Part shown: in pieces, positions 52,630-62,400 of the stretch | Layout of the letters: the number at the start of each line of letters is the position of its first letter | Position numbering within the stretch: position 1 is the first letter of the stretch | Source: Clostridium sp. | GTDB taxonomy: Bacteria > Bacillota > Clostridia > Lachnospirales > Lachnospiraceae | Direction: 5' to 3' | Length of the DNA: 64,000 nucleotides | NCBI GenBank assembly: GCA_031275405.1 | Contig: JAISOV010000009.1 | Span: forward strand, 1-64,000 | The notes under the pieces: generated by a model | What the model was told of the DNA's origin: nothing | Database searches by the model: none | What the model saw: the letters and a program-made list of their open reading frames with translations, nothing else | Position numbers and translations under genes: made by a program

Positions 52630-52902
52630 ATGTCCACAATACAGTTTCGCACGGACGAAACAACCAAAGCGCAGTCAAACGCGATTTTTCAAACGCTTGG
52701 AATTACGATGTCCGACGCGATCAATATGTTCCTGCGCCAGTCGATTTTGCACGGCGGCCTGCCGTTTGAACTAAAAATACCGAAGTATAACGAGGTCACG
52801 CTTGCCGCGCTTGCCGACATGGAACAGAGCAAAGGAAAAGGTATTCAGGGTAAATCCGTCAGCGCCGCCCTTGCTGATTTGAAAGCAGGGGACGACGAAT
52901 GA
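52630..52902 (+). CDS. dinJ: RelB/DinJ-family antitoxin
   Basis: 90 residues. The N-terminal ribbon-helix-helix (MSTIQFRTDETTKAQSNAIF, GITMSDAINMFLRQ) binds DNA and represses the pair; the C-terminal part wraps the toxin. GAGGAG before ATG 52630. The stop overlaps the toxin start (ATGA). Confidence 0.92.
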   Translation: MSTIQFRTDETTKAQSNAIFQTLGITMSDAINMFLRQSILHGGLPFELKIPKYNEVTLAALADMEQSKGKGIQGKSVSAALADLKAGDDE

Positions 52903-53180
52903 ATGTACGTTGGAGAAGCCAGTTCAAAAAAGACTATAAGCTGATGATGAAGCAAGGCAAGGATATAGCCGCTTTGGATTATGTGATTGAAGAATTGGCT
53001 GTACCTAACCCGCTGCCGGAAAGCTATCAAGGCCACCCGCTCAAAGGGGAATACAAAGGATACAGGGATTGTCACATTGAGCCTGATTGGATTCTGATTT
53101 ACGGTTATGAAACGCTTGACGACGGCGAGCGCCAGCTGCTCCTTGTCAGAACCGGGTCACATTCGGATATACTTGAATAG
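52899..53180 (+). CDS. yafQ: YafQ-family mRNA interferase toxin
   Basis: 93 residues. Ribosome-dependent RNase of the RelE fold. The active-site positions of YafQ are kept: histidine in QGHPLKG, histidine and aspartate in CHIEPDW, and the C-terminal RTGSHSDIL. Complete and probably active. Confidence 0.92.
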   Translation: MNVRWRSQFKKDYKLMMKQGKDIAALDYVIEELAVPNPLPESYQGHPLKGEYKGYRDCHIEPDWILIYGYETLDDGERQLLLVRTGSHSDILE

Positions 53181-53183
53181 CGT

Positions 53184-53237
53184 AAAGGGCGTGTCGCAAA
53201 ACGTTAATGAAAAACGTTGGGCGATACGCCCTTTTTT
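53184..53237 (+). terminator. Terminator of the DinJ/YafQ pair
   Basis: AAAGGGCGTGTCGC pairs with GCGATACGCCCTTT (one G-T pair), with a smaller AACGTT pair inside, ending in TTTTTT. Confidence 0.75.
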
Positions 53238-53355
53238 GAGATATTCAGGAAAGAAAACATCTTAAATAGAGGACGGCATTACCATTTCAGCCCTCATCTA
53301 GGCATAGAAAAACAAGGGGAAGGCCTTTCCCCTGTGGATAACTTTTCGGTTGTCA

Positions 53356-54718
53356 TCAGGCTGCTCTGGGGCTATGTAAATGTTTGCCGCAGCGCTTAGA
53401 CTGAATCTTGCTGTGGAGTTTGTTTAGGTTAAAGGCCATGGCTAGCAAAAGGAGTTCCGTTTGAACATTTACCTGACCACGCATAAGGAAACGCCGAAAA
53501 CCCATGTCTTGTTTCAGAATACCAAAAGCTCCTTCTACCTGGATAGAGCGGTCCATCCGTAGCAGTATCCCTTCCCCGCTGTTGATCCGCTCTTCCATTT
53601 CCTTGCGTTGGCGCTGAAAGTTCTTGGAAACATAGAGGTTTTTGCCGCGTTCTTCCAGAGGCGTTTTGCTTGCCCCTTTAATACACTTAGCCTTATAAAG
53701 ACAGCCCTCACAGTGGGTACAGGCATAGACCGTAGTCACCAGCGGGTAGCCGGATTTGGATTTGCTTTTCTTCTCATAAGCGGCCTGGATCAGCTGGCCT
53801 GCATGGCAGAGGTAGGCATCCCGTTCCGCATCATAAGGCATATTCTCTCATTTGCCGATGTCGCTTTTCTATTTTTTCGTCTTAGCCTGCTCATGGTTGG
53901 CCGGTTTGATGAAGGCCATCTGTCCGTTTTTCTCACACCAGGCGTAGTTCTCTTCACTTTCAAAGCCTGCATCAGCAACCGGCTTGCGGCAGCCAGGGGG
54001 AAGCAGCTCTTCCAGCACAGGAATAAAAGTGTCTGTGTCATTGCGTGTCTGAGAGGCCATTGCCCCTACGATGTACTCGGCGTCTACCGCCAGGATAACA
54101 TGGTAGCCGGGCTTGAGCTGGCCATTTCTCATGTGGTCTTCTTTCATCCGCATGAAGGTGGCGTCCCTGTCTGTCTTGGAAAAGCTATTTCGGTCACCAA
54201 AGCTATGATTGTAGTCGCCATATTTCTTCTGACGGGCAAGATATTCTTCTACGGTTTCGATGGCTTTCTGTACAGTGGATTTTCGTTTGCCTTTGCCTTG
54301 AACAAATTGCTCTGTCCCCTTTTGAGCACACAGCTTTTTCCGTAGTTTTTTTAGGTCTTTGCTGCGGATTTTTTCGCCAGCATAAAACCGTATCCCCCAT
54401 TGTCCTGCCAGCTTGGGCAGCTCTGCCTTCATCTTTTCCTGCATTTTCGCCCCGCTTTTTTGTGTAGACTTTTTCCAGACAAAGCTGTAGCGATCTGCAT
54501 TTGCCTTCAGCTTCGTCTCATCAATAAAGGCATGCAAAAGCGACAGTTCCCCCGCATCAGCCAGAAGCCTTACCAGTTGGCCGAACGATTCTTTTACCAC
54601 ACCGGTCAGACGTTGGCTGCAGAAGCGGGCAGTTGTTGCGTGGTCCGGCGCACGTTCCCAGCCCAGAAGGTACATGAAATTGATGTCCCTCTGACAGGCC
54701 TGCTCTATTTTTCGTGTG
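53356..54718 (-). pseudogene. IS1182-family transposase remnant
   Basis: From about 54718 the frame reads KIEQACQRDINFMYLLGWE and continues through DDE transposase motifs (FIDETKLKANADRY, VADAGFESEENY) to 53872. Two in-frame stops (TAG at 53869, TGA 21 bases further on) interrupt it, after which the same frame carries on (MPYDAERDAYLC, CEGCLYKAKC, FGILKQDMGFRRF) to 53356. The N-terminal part is missing. Inactive. Confidence 0.85.
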
Positions 54719-54746
54719 AAAATTATTACAGTCCAAAAATTATTAC

Positions 54747-54791
54747 TTGACTTTCACGCCCTTTTCGCTTATAATAAGAGCGTGAAAGTCA
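54747..54791 (+). promoter_or_regulatory. AbiE promoter inside a 12-bp inverted repeat
   Basis: TTGACT (54747-54752), 17 bases, TATAAT (54770-54775). TGACTTTCACGC at 54748-54759 and GCGTGAAAGTCA at 54780-54791 are perfect inverted copies around the -10 box. AbiEi antitoxins repress their own promoter by binding inverted repeats, so this is the expected operator. Confidence 0.8.
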
Positions 54792-54800
54792 GGTGGTTTT

Positions 54801-55391
54801 ATGAAACGAGAAATCTTAGATTCCTTGCTCCGCGAAAACAATGGTTTTTTGAGAACATCAGAGGCCGTAGCCGCAGGCATTTCAAGGGAATATCTGGGCG
54901 AATATGTACGCAAAAACGGTTTGGAACGCGCCGCCCACGGCTTATATATGTCGCAAGACGCATGGGACGACGGGATGTATGTGCTTCAAGTGAGGTATCC
55001 CGCCGCCGTGTTTTCCCATGAAACCGCTTTGTACTTGTTGGGACTTGCCGAACGTGAACCGAGCATTTTTTCTGTCACGCTTAAGGCGAGTGCAAATACG
55101 ACTGGACTTCGGAAAGATGGTATAAAGGTTTACCGCGTGAAAGAGAACCTACTGGGCGAAGGAGTCATTGATACAGTCTCCCCATCAGGTCATCCGCTCC
55201 GAGCCTATTGTGCCGAACGCACGATTTGCGATTTATTCCGCAGTCGTAGCGGAATTGAGGTGCAGGACTTGCAAGCGGCTGTCAAGGGGTATATCCGAAG
55301 GGGGGAAAAGAACATCCCGCTTCTCCTCCGTTATGCGAAGGAATTCAGGGTCGAAAAGTTAGTGCGTCAATATTTGGAGGTGCTGTTATGA
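54801..55391 (+). CDS. abiEi: AbiEi antitoxin / transcriptional repressor
   Basis: 196 residues. Winged-helix N-terminus (LLRENNGFLRTSEAVAAGIS, YVRKNGLERAAHGLY) and the C-terminal AbiEi domain. Antitoxin and autoregulator of the AbiE type IV system, which blocks phage growth by abortive infection. AGGTGG before the ATG. Overlaps abiEii (ATGA). Confidence 0.9.
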   Translation: MKREILDSLLRENNGFLRTSEAVAAGISREYLGEYVRKNGLERAAHGLYMSQDAWDDGMYVLQVRYPAAVFSHETALYLLGLAEREPSIFSVTLKASANTTGLRKDGIKVYRVKENLLGEGVIDTVSPSGHPLRAYCAERTICDLFRSRSGIEVQDLQAAVKGYIRRGEKNIPLLLRYAKEFRVEKLVRQYLEVLL

Positions 55392-56227
55392 TTCACACGT
55401 CACGGCAATTGAAGGCGTTAGTCCGGAATCTGTCAAAAGGCGACAGCGCCAAGGCGCAGATTATCATCCGCAACTATGTGATGGAGAGATTCTTGGAACG
55501 TCTCTCCCTATCACGCTATCGAAATAATCTGATACTCAAAGGCGGTACTTTGGTGGCCGCGATGGTCGGTCTGGACAACCGTTCGACAATGGACGTGGAC
55601 ACCACGGTTAAAGGCGTAGACTTGTCCGCTGAAAGTGTCCGCGAAATAATCGGCGAGATTACGGCGGTCGAAATTGACGATGGAATGACCTTTGAGATTA
55701 AGAGCATTGAGCCGATTATGGACGAAGCCGACTACCCCGGAATCCGCGTGATGATGGAAACGATGCTGGAAACCATGCGGACACCGTTAAAGATTGACTT
55801 CTCCTCCGGCGACGTCATCACTCCCCACGAAGTAGCCTATTCCTTCAAGTTGATGTTCGAGGAACGCACCATATCCATATTGGCTTATAATCTTGAAACC
55901 GTCCTCGCGGAAAAACTGGAGACGCTGCTTTCACGCGGCACGGCGAACACAAGGATGCGGGACTTCTATGACATCTTTGCTTTGGAGGATTCGCAGATGC
56001 ACACAATCAGCGATGATACACTACGGTCAGCTTTTGCCGCAACGCTGAAGAAGCGCGGGTCGTCTGCCATACTTGTAGATGCCGACCTGATTATCAGCGA
56101 GGTTGAAACCGATTCAGGACTGATAGCGTTGTGGAGTAGCTATCAGAGAAAATTCGACTATGCCGCCGACATTGGCTGGGAGCTGGTTGTTGGCGCAGTT
56201 AAGAGATTGACCAAGATGGCGACATAG
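55388..56227 (+). CDS. abiEii: AbiEii nucleotidyltransferase toxin
   Basis: 279 residues. DNA-polymerase-beta-like nucleotidyltransferase: ILKGGTLVAAM, then STMDVDTTV with the metal-binding aspartates, and the LAEKLETLLSRG segment. AbiEii relatives disable growth, by tRNA modification in some members. Complete. Followed by a strong terminator. Confidence 0.9.
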   Translation: MIHTSRQLKALVRNLSKGDSAKAQIIIRNYVMERFLERLSLSRYRNNLILKGGTLVAAMVGLDNRSTMDVDTTVKGVDLSAESVREIIGEITAVEIDDGMTFEIKSIEPIMDEADYPGIRVMMETMLETMRTPLKIDFSSGDVITPHEVAYSFKLMFEERTISILAYNLETVLAEKLETLLSRGTANTRMRDFYDIFALEDSQMHTISDDTLRSAFAATLKKRGSSAILVDADLIISEVETDSGLIALWSSYQRKFDYAADIGWELVVGAVKRLTKMAT

Positions 56228-56240
56228 CTAACATAATAAT

Positions 56241-56284
56241 GAGCCGCGTTCCCTGAATCCATCAGGCTGACGCGGCTCTTTTTG
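56241..56284 (+). terminator. Terminator of the AbiE pair
   Basis: GAGCCGCGT/ACGCGGCTC with an inner CCTGA/TCAGG, then TTTTT. Confidence 0.85.
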
Positions 56285-56309
56285 TTTGCCCTGAAATCGA
56301 CTGTGATGT

Positions 56310-56480
56310 TTGCACCCCTTCTGGAGCGTTTGCACCCCCTTGAAATCCCCCAACCGAGGCAAAATTAAATTGTATCAATCTCGACGTTATTATTTCTATA
56401 AAAACACCGTCTTTGATACAATTTAACGATTGCCTTTTTCGGCGGTGTGGAGGGGGGTGCAAAAACCGAGAGGGGGGTGT
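56310..56480. repeat. Long inverted repeat with flanking TTTGCACCCC words
   Basis: TTAAATTGTATCAA at 56365-56378 and its perfect inverse at 56413-56426 are separated by 34 bases. Outside it, GTTTGCACCCC occurs twice (near 56309 and 56329) and, inverted, GGGGGGTGCAAAAAC near 56454. It lies upstream of the AbiE terminator and the XRE gene end. Confidence 0.7.
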
Positions 56481-56494
56481 ATAGGCTATAGCGG

Positions 56495-56716
56495 TCATTC
56501 AGACACCTCCTGCGGTTCGTTTTTGCATTCCATAATGTCCGTAATGTCGCGTTTGAGAGCCTCGCATATCTTCAAAAGCACATCAGTCGTGATATTCTCG
56601 CCCTTGCCAAGTTTCGCCATCGATGCGGAACTCACGCCGGAGATGCGTTTCAGTTCTTTCTTATTTATGCCTCGGTCGATTAGCATTTTCCATAGCTTGT
56701 TGTAGCTTATTGTCAT
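56495..56716 (-). CDS. Small XRE-family repressor
   Basis: 73 residues, almost entirely a Cro/cI helix-turn-helix (INKKELKRISGVSSASMAKL, KICEALKRDITDIME). GGAGAG before the ATG. It may be a control gene left from an integrated element. Confidence 0.88.
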   Translation of the reverse strand: MTISYNKLWKMLIDRGINKKELKRISGVSSASMAKLGKGENITTDVLLKICEALKRDITDIMECKNEPQEVSE

Positions 56717-56737
56717 CCCGTCTCTCCTTCCCGCCCT

Positions 56738-57079
56738 TTACTCCTCCTCAGTCGAAGACGTCTCGGCAAGCTCGGCTAATTCCCGCAGCTTATTCTCCAA
56801 AATGCGTTTGTCAGGCAAGTGTAATTTGTAGTCGGCAATCAAGGCTGGCGACAAACTGCGGCTCATTGCATACTCAACCACGGACGCATCCCTTTTGCTG
56901 CACAGTATAAGTCCGACGCTGGGGTTCTCGTCCTCTTTCCGGATGTCACGGTCGAGGACTTCAAGATAGAATTCAAGCTGTCCGAGATGCTCCGGCTTGA
57001 AGTCCGTTACCTTAAGTTCAATCGCCACAAGGCAGGATAACTCACGGTTGTAGAACAGAAGGTCAATGCTATTCCGATT
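56738..57079 (-). pseudogene. DUF1016 (YhcG-type) nuclease, C-terminal fragment
   Basis: SIDLLFYNRELSCLVAIELK is the PD-(D/E)XK core of DUF1016 nucleases, followed by FKPEHLGQLEFYLEVLDRD and the YAMSRSLSPALIADY segment. A stop codon precedes it at about 57080, so it has no start of its own. The matching N-terminal piece lies at 62508-62962 on the same strand. Confidence 0.8.
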
Positions 57080-57155
57080 CTATCAAATTGAAGCCGGAAA
57101 CACAAGGAAAGTCCCAACATTTCCGGCTTTACCGGATAAAAACTCGGAATAATAT

Positions 57156-58192
57156 CTACGCCAATCCACATAAGCGCCTGATCATATCTTCATTCCCCTC
57201 CCACATTCCTTTCTCCGCCGATGGTCGTATATTGGCGTTTGCTTCGGCTTTTTCCAATGCCTTTCGTTTCATTTCCGGATCTGCGCAGGCGTACACCCAA
57301 GTCGTTTCCGGATCTGCGTGGCCCAACAATTCCGCAAGAAGCTCCAACGGCATCCCCGAGCGGTACAGGTGCATGGCGCGCGATCTCCGAAACATATGCG
57401 GGGTGATTTTTCAGGGATATCCGGGCAATGTTTCTTGGCATCTATGCCGTATTTTCCCACAAACCTCGCTACATTGTCATCCGACATCGGCCCCCTTTCT
57501 TTACGGCGGATTGTATAGAACATGGGCGTTATACCGCAGCCGGATGAATGAAATGCTTTCTCATAACGATGAAAATGCCTTACGGTATCCTCGCTGATAG
57601 GCACGAGTCTTGGTTTTGAACCTTTGCCAAACAAGTAGACCGTCCGTTTTTCCGGGCCAATGTCGCAATGTCGCATTGCGAGCATTTCACAATCGCGTGC
57701 TGCGGAATCATACATAAGAACCATAAAAAACGTGTCGCGAATCCCCATTTTTGTGGACGTGTCAGGTTGGCTAAGAACTGCGGTCATTGCTTCCTGCGAC
57801 ATAAACTCCATCAAACGCGACTTATCGGCAGACTTTTTAAGCGGTATGTTCTTCAATTCTTCAAGATGGACAACAAGGACAGGCTCCAAAGATGCGGCAA
57901 ACCGGAAAAACGATCTTATGCAACCGAGTCTATGGTTCCTTGTGGTTGGCATCCATCCTCTGGTTTTTTCCATCTCGTCAAGGAATCCAATCACCGCAGC
58001 GCGATTCAAATCGGCAAATACAATATATTCCGGCTGCTTGCCGGATGAAGCGCAGACAAATTTAAGCAACATATTCCATGTATGCCGACAAGCGGCGATT
58101 GTGTGGGGGCTGCAGTTTTTCTGCTTTGGGAGGTGGATTGTGAAAAACTCACGCATATAGGGTATGAACCTGTCACTCTGCTTCTTCTTCAT
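57156..58192 (-). pseudogene. Tyrosine recombinase, frameshifted
   Basis: The first frame (from ATG 58192, GGAGG upstream) has the SAM-like N-domain and catalytic segment MYDSAARDCEML. The frame then breaks in a run of five A (57407-57411) and continues in the next frame as MFRRSRAMHLYRSG (HxxR), LLGHADPETTWVYA (His and the nucleophile Tyr). Adding one A restores a full integrase of about 330 residues. Confidence 0.85.
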
Positions 58193-58361
58193 CCCTAACC
58201 TCCGGAATAATGCCGCTGACGGACATAAAGTCCATGCACCTCAATCGCTCAGGCAGCAAATGAACATAATAGAATGTGGCCGAAAAAGTGGCGTACCTCA
58301 TATAGGCGCACAAATAAGGTATCCAAGCATTTAAGTCTTTCCCTTCCTCAACACACCGCAA
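58173..58361 (-). pseudogene. End of a second tyrosine recombinase
   Basis: About 62 residues resembling the C-terminus of an integrase (DLNAWIPYLCAYMRYATFSA, then YYVHLLPERL). The stop overlaps the start of the next integrase gene, as in tandem recombinase modules. Cut off upstream at about 58370, where a serine recombinase fragment on the other strand begins. Confidence 0.65.
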
Positions 58362-58386
58362 TAACCTTGTTCAAAAGAGATGGGTT

Positions 58387-59244
58387 GACGACGCCTACGT
58401 TTGTTCAAGCTATCGGCAGCTTACCCGCGATTGCGCCATGCACTATATCCCCACGAAGAACGTTGAAAAGCTGATATTGTCCGCGATACAGCGTATCAGT
58501 TGGTACGTCCGCGAACACGAAACGGATTTTATTCAGAAGGTGCGCGAAGCGTCCAGCGTTCAACAGGAAGAAACGGTTAAAGACAGCAAGCGGCAGTTAA
58601 TTCAAGCGAAAAAGCGGTTTGCCGAACTTGATACGCTTGTCAAAAAGCTGTACGAATCCAACGCCACGGGCAAGCTGTCCGACAGGCATTTCGAGCGGCT
58701 GATGGGCGAGTACGACGCCGAGCAATCCGCGCTTGAAATAACCATGACGGAACTGCAAGGCAAGATTGACACATGGGGCGAGGACAGCTTAAAGACGGAC
58801 AGATTTATCGAACTGGTGAAGCGGTACACGGATTTTTCGGAGTTGACCACGCCCATGCTGAATGACTTTATTGAGCGCGTGACCGTATATGAGGGCGAGG
58901 GGCGCGGAGCAAGCCGCCGCGTGCGTGTTGATATTCACTTGAACTTTATCGGCGCGTTTGAAGTACCCGCCGATATTATTACGCCGATGGAAGTTAAAGA
59001 ACAGCGGCTTATGGGGGAAGAACAGGCGGCAAAGGAACGGCGGTTAAAGGAATCGGAACAAGCGAAGTACGAGCAACGCAAGGCGGGCAAGCGGGAGTTT
59101 ACGGCGAGGAAAAAGGCAGGGCTGCTTATGCCCGAAGAACTCGAAGCGGACGAGCAACACAGGGCAAAGCGGCGCGAATGGCAAAGGGAATGGCGTGATA
59201 AGCGCAAGGCCGCCGAAACCGCCCAAGCCGTTATCTCAAAATGA
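58387..59244 (+). pseudogene. Large serine recombinase, C-terminal part (DUF4368)
   Basis: Starts without its catalytic domain: VCSSYRQLTRDCAMHYI is the last part of the zinc ribbon, followed by a long coiled coil and the DUF4368 tail. The sequence matches recombinases of Tn4451/CTn-type elements. A small conserved frame follows it, as in such elements. Confidence 0.8.
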
Positions 59245-59401
59245 AATCATCAGGCGGAAATACGCGGGTTTGCCGCTCACTGAAGAAGAATACGCAATCT
59301 ACCGTGCGTGGCAGGATAAAAAAACCCAGCAGACGCGGGAAAGGCGGGAACGGCGGGAAAGGCAAAAGACCGCCGCCCTGCCTATGGCGGCGAACCTATA
59401 A
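59195..59401 (+). CDS. Small charged protein after the recombinase
   Basis: 68 residues from a GTG, overlapping the recombinase end. LSQNEIIRRKYAGLPLTEEE then a coiled, Arg/Glu-rich tail. Such a short gene often follows Tn4451-type recombinases. Function unknown. Confidence 0.45.
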   Translation: MISARPPKPPKPLSQNEIIRRKYAGLPLTEEEYAIYRAWQDKKTQQTRERRERRERQKTAALPMAANL

Positions 59402-59405
59402 CGAC

Positions 59406-59437
59406 AAAGCGGATACTTCAAACGAGGTATCCGCTTT
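59406..59437 (+). terminator. Terminator after the recombinase remnant
   Basis: AAAGCGGATAC/GTATCCGCTTT perfect 11-bp stem, then TGTGTTT. Confidence 0.7.
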
Positions 59438-59469
59438 TGTGTTTGCAAAAACATACCGTGAGCGGCATT

Positions 59470-59856
59470 TTAAGACTTTTCCGCCACAGTAATAACGTAC
59501 CCGTTATTGTCAGCAATCGCAAATTCTTTTGTGCCATAAAAGGTCGTATGTTCCTCTACAAGCAGTTTGGTTTTGCTCTGAATTTCCTTTTGGAAATCCG
59601 CAAAATCATCTACCATAATGAACAACGAAATAGAGGGCTTTACTTTTTCCGTCGTCAAAATGGGGTATTCCTCACATAGATTCTCGCGCTCCTGAAACAT
59701 GAGTTGTTGGTTATCTTTTGCCGCTATTGCAAACTGGAGTTTCCCCTTGTCGTTCGGGACAGACGCGACCTCTGTAAATCCGAGGACTGTTTTATAAAAG
59801 TTCAAGCTGTCCTCGACGCTTTCAACCATGAGATTTGCTGTAATTGAGTTTAACAT
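59470..59856 (-). CDS. VOC-family (glyoxalase/bleomycin-resistance-like) protein
   Basis: 128 residues: two beta-alpha-beta-beta-beta modules (NLMVESVEDSLNFYKTVLGF and SLFIMVDDFADFQKEI). It could bind or modify a small molecule or antibiotic. AAGGAGCC before the ATG. It is transcribed in the same direction as the AraC regulator upstream, so the two are probably linked. Confidence 0.85.
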   Translation of the reverse strand: MLNSITANLMVESVEDSLNFYKTVLGFTEVASVPNDKGKLQFAIAAKDNQQLMFQERENLCEEYPILTTEKVKPSISLFIMVDDFADFQKEIQSKTKLLVEEHTTFYGTKEFAIADNNGYVITVAEKS

Positions 59857-59913
59857 AATTTTGGCTCCTTTTCTTGTTTTGATATTGTCATCATATCAAA
59901 ACAAAAAGCCAGC

Positions 59914-60732
59914 TTATTGTATAAAATCGACATCTTCTCGGCAGGCTTTGATAAGCTCCAAAGGGGTCAGACCGATTGACTGCTTCACATCTTTATTAAG
60001 GTGTGGTTGGTCATAGTAGCCCTCAATACGCAATATATCACTCTGCTTTACATGAACTGACGTCAAGATACGCAAGGCGTTTTGAAACCTCAAGACGCTG
60101 AGAATCATTTTCGGGGTCAGCCCGAAATGTCGGTTAAACAACCGCTCGCATTGCTTCTGAGAGTAGTTTAACATTTTGCATATTTCGCTCACATTGTCAG
60201 GGGTATCTGCATACAAAATATCATACAATTCCATAAACTTGGAAGGCTTCTTATTTCCTGTTAATGCCAAGAGGTATTCCCGCAAAACATTCTTTTGCTC
60301 TGCTGGCTGTAATTCAAAAAACTTGCTTGCGGAAAAACCCGTATCAAAATCGTCGAGCGGAATGAAGCCGTCCATTGCTTTTTCCGCAGGTAGCCCTGTA
60401 AGACATTGGAACGCGCCGGGCTTCAATCTAAAGCCAAATGACGAACTTCCCGCAAGAATCGGATAGTGAAACTCCGTTTTCTTCATTCCTGCAAATCCAA
60501 CGACTTTTTCTCCGGCGTCAACTAACAAATCCACGCAAGTGTCTGGGAGTATGATGTTTTCGACCGTTTGATTCGGGTTCGTCTTTGGCTCCATCTCCCA
60601 AAAACAGATAGCGAAGCCCGCCATATCAGGGCAAACCGTTTCGCTGTAACTTACGTTTCGCTTGAAATTTTCATTCAGCAAAAATGGTATCTGGATAGGG
60701 TAATATTCTGAATCATTGATACTTAATTCCAT
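59914..60732 (-). CDS. AraC-family regulator
   Basis: 272 residues. N-terminal sensing domain, C-terminal helix-turn-helix pair (NVSEICKMLNYSQKQCERLF, SDILRIEGYYDQPHLNKDVK). ATG 60732 is five bases behind AGGTG. Probably controls the VOC gene. Confidence 0.88.
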   Translation of the reverse strand: MELSINDSEYYPIQIPFLLNENFKRNVSYSETVCPDMAGFAICFWEMEPKTNPNQTVENIILPDTCVDLLVDAGEKVVGFAGMKKTEFHYPILAGSSSFGFRLKPGAFQCLTGLPAEKAMDGFIPLDDFDTGFSASKFFELQPAEQKNVLREYLLALTGNKKPSKFMELYDILYADTPDNVSEICKMLNYSQKQCERLFNRHFGLTPKMILSVLRFQNALRILTSVHVKQSDILRIEGYYDQPHLNKDVKQSIGLTPLELIKACREDVDFIQ

Positions 60733-60738
60733 AATCAC

Positions 60739-61007
60739 ACCTACAGATAACCTTATTTGTCCGCAACTTCTACCGCAAGTCGCATATTGCTATGCGTGGC
60801 GCGGCGGCTTTCCCTGCGGCGAGGAAAAGCGGATTGCCGAAAGGCAAAACGGATTTCCGAAGCCGCAGCCCCGCCCGTGGCGGTAAGCCCCCGGCAGGGC
60901 CGCGGGAGCGCCCACGGCGGTTATGGCGTAGCCTAACCGTCAGAGTGGGTCACACGCTTCAAGGAAGCGGGTGAAAAACGCCCCAACTACCGCCGCACAT
61001 TAAAGTC
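60739..61007. other. GC-rich relic of a conjugative element
   Basis: The segment 60790-60975 has an open frame rich in Arg and Pro of a kind often seen in mobile elements. 60943-61020 reads EWVTRFKEAGEKRPNYRRTL and on to a stop, the likely tail of a lost gene. Neither has a start. Confidence 0.4.
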
Positions 61008-61199
61008 CTATGCCCGGTGAAGAATCGCCCGTTTCCAGTTTTTGAGTGCGTCAACCGACTTTTGCGGCAACATACCCATTATCAGCAAACAGATACCTAT
61101 ACCCGCCAAAAGTCCTGACAGAAAAGGAAGATCGGCGAACTGGTTTATTAAAGTCATTGCCACGACGCACAGAAGCCCGATTTTTGTTGAGAGTTTCAT
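61008..61199 (-). CDS. Small two-helix membrane protein
   Basis: 63 residues starting MKLSTKIGLLCVVAMTL. Two membrane helices, then a basic tail. GGAGG lies 12 bases before the ATG and a good promoter precedes it (61238-61266). Unknown function. Confidence 0.6.
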   Translation of the reverse strand: MKLSTKIGLLCVVAMTLINQFADLPFLSGLLAGIGICLLIMGMLPQKSVDALKNWKRAILHRA

Positions 61200-61237
61200 A
61201 CCTGCTAACCTCCACAAGCAATTTAAGATAATGACTA

Positions 61238-61266
61238 AGTATACCACAAGATTGTGAATAAATCAA
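61238..61266 (-). promoter_or_regulatory. Promoter of the small membrane protein gene
   Basis: On the minus strand TTGATT (61266-61261), 17 bases, TATACT (61243-61238). Confidence 0.65.
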
Positions 61267-61336
61267 CAAAAAATCCAAGCCCCTTTGCGGTCTGAAGATT
61301 GCAAGTTTCATTGCCCAACATTTTTTACCAGTTACA

Positions 61337-62400
61337 TTAAGCCGCCATTTGGTTCGCTGATTTGTAGCCTAAGATTTTGCGGGGGTAGTTGTTCACCCAG
61401 TCTCCGATCCGTTGCAGTTCCTTTGCCGTTATCTTTCCGATGTCGATCCCTTTGTGTATGAAGCGCCTGAGTATCCGGCTGCCGTTTTCGTTGCTGCCGC
61501 GCTCCCGGCTGCTGTAGGGATGAGCGTAATAGACCTCATCGCATTTGGCGGCCTTCTTGATGGCCTCGCTGTCCAAAAACTCGCTCCCGTTGTCGGCGGT
61601 GATTGTCTTGAAGACGTCATCGGAGTCGCCGCCGACCCGCCTTCTTGCCCGCTTGATTGCCGCAATTACCTCTTTTTGCGTCTTGTCCTTCACCAATATA
61701 TACAGCGGCTTCCTCGTCTTGCGCTCCACGGGCGTCAGGATTGCCGGTCGGGTCCCTTGCTTGCCGGCGACCAGATCGATCTCCCAATGCCCCGCCTCCG
61801 TCCGTCGGCTTCCGGTGGGCGTTCCGTAATGCTCTTGCCGTTCCTGTTGTTCAAGGCGACCGTCCGGATTTTCTTGTAGCCACGCTTCTTCCCCTCTTCC
61901 TTTACCCATAGGTCTTTGTTGCTGATTCCCGCGAACACCCCGCTGTCGATGTAGCTGTAGAGCGTCTTTGTGCAAATGCTCGCCTTGAACGGCAGTCCCT
62001 CCGCTTTGATATGACCTATTATGGCATCAGGCGACCATCGCTCGTTCTTGATCCTGTCCTCTATATATCGCGCCAGCTTGTGGTCATGCCCGATTTTCAG
62101 CCCCCGCCCTTTGTTCGCCGACGTTTCTTCCCGGCGCCTTTGCGCTGCATCGGCCTTGTATACGCGCTCTACGATGTACAGCGGCTCGTATTTTTTGTTG
62201 CTGGGGTTCATTCTTTTCTGCTCTACAAAACCCTGATCCGGTTCTCGCTCTATCGTCCTGCGGTCGCGCTTGGGTTCCAGCGTTTCCCCTATCTGAGCAG
62301 GGGTTAACCCCTGCTCAGATAGGGCCTCAATTTTGTACCTCTCCGGCTCCGAAATCTGTTTCCGTTTCCTTCTCTTTGTGTTATTCTGTTCTTGACCCAT
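61337..62400 (-). pseudogene. IS30 transposase, frameshifted
   Basis: N-terminal part from ATG 62400 (GGAGGG upstream) with the helix-turn-helix SEQGLTPAQIGETLE. Near 61805 the frame shifts by one base; the rest (GHWEIDLVAG, TADNGSEF, HPYSSRERGSNENGSRILR, final DWVNNYPRKI) carries the DDE residues to 61337. No slippery heptamer is visible at the shift, so this is more likely a mutation than programmed frameshifting. Confidence 0.85.
62287..62324. repeat. Perfect 38-bp palindrome inside the transposase gene
   Basis: From CCCTATCTGAGC to GCTCAGATAGGG with GGGGTTAACCCC at the centre (axis between 62305 and 62306). Every base pairs. It encodes part of the helix-turn-helix. Confidence 0.95.
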
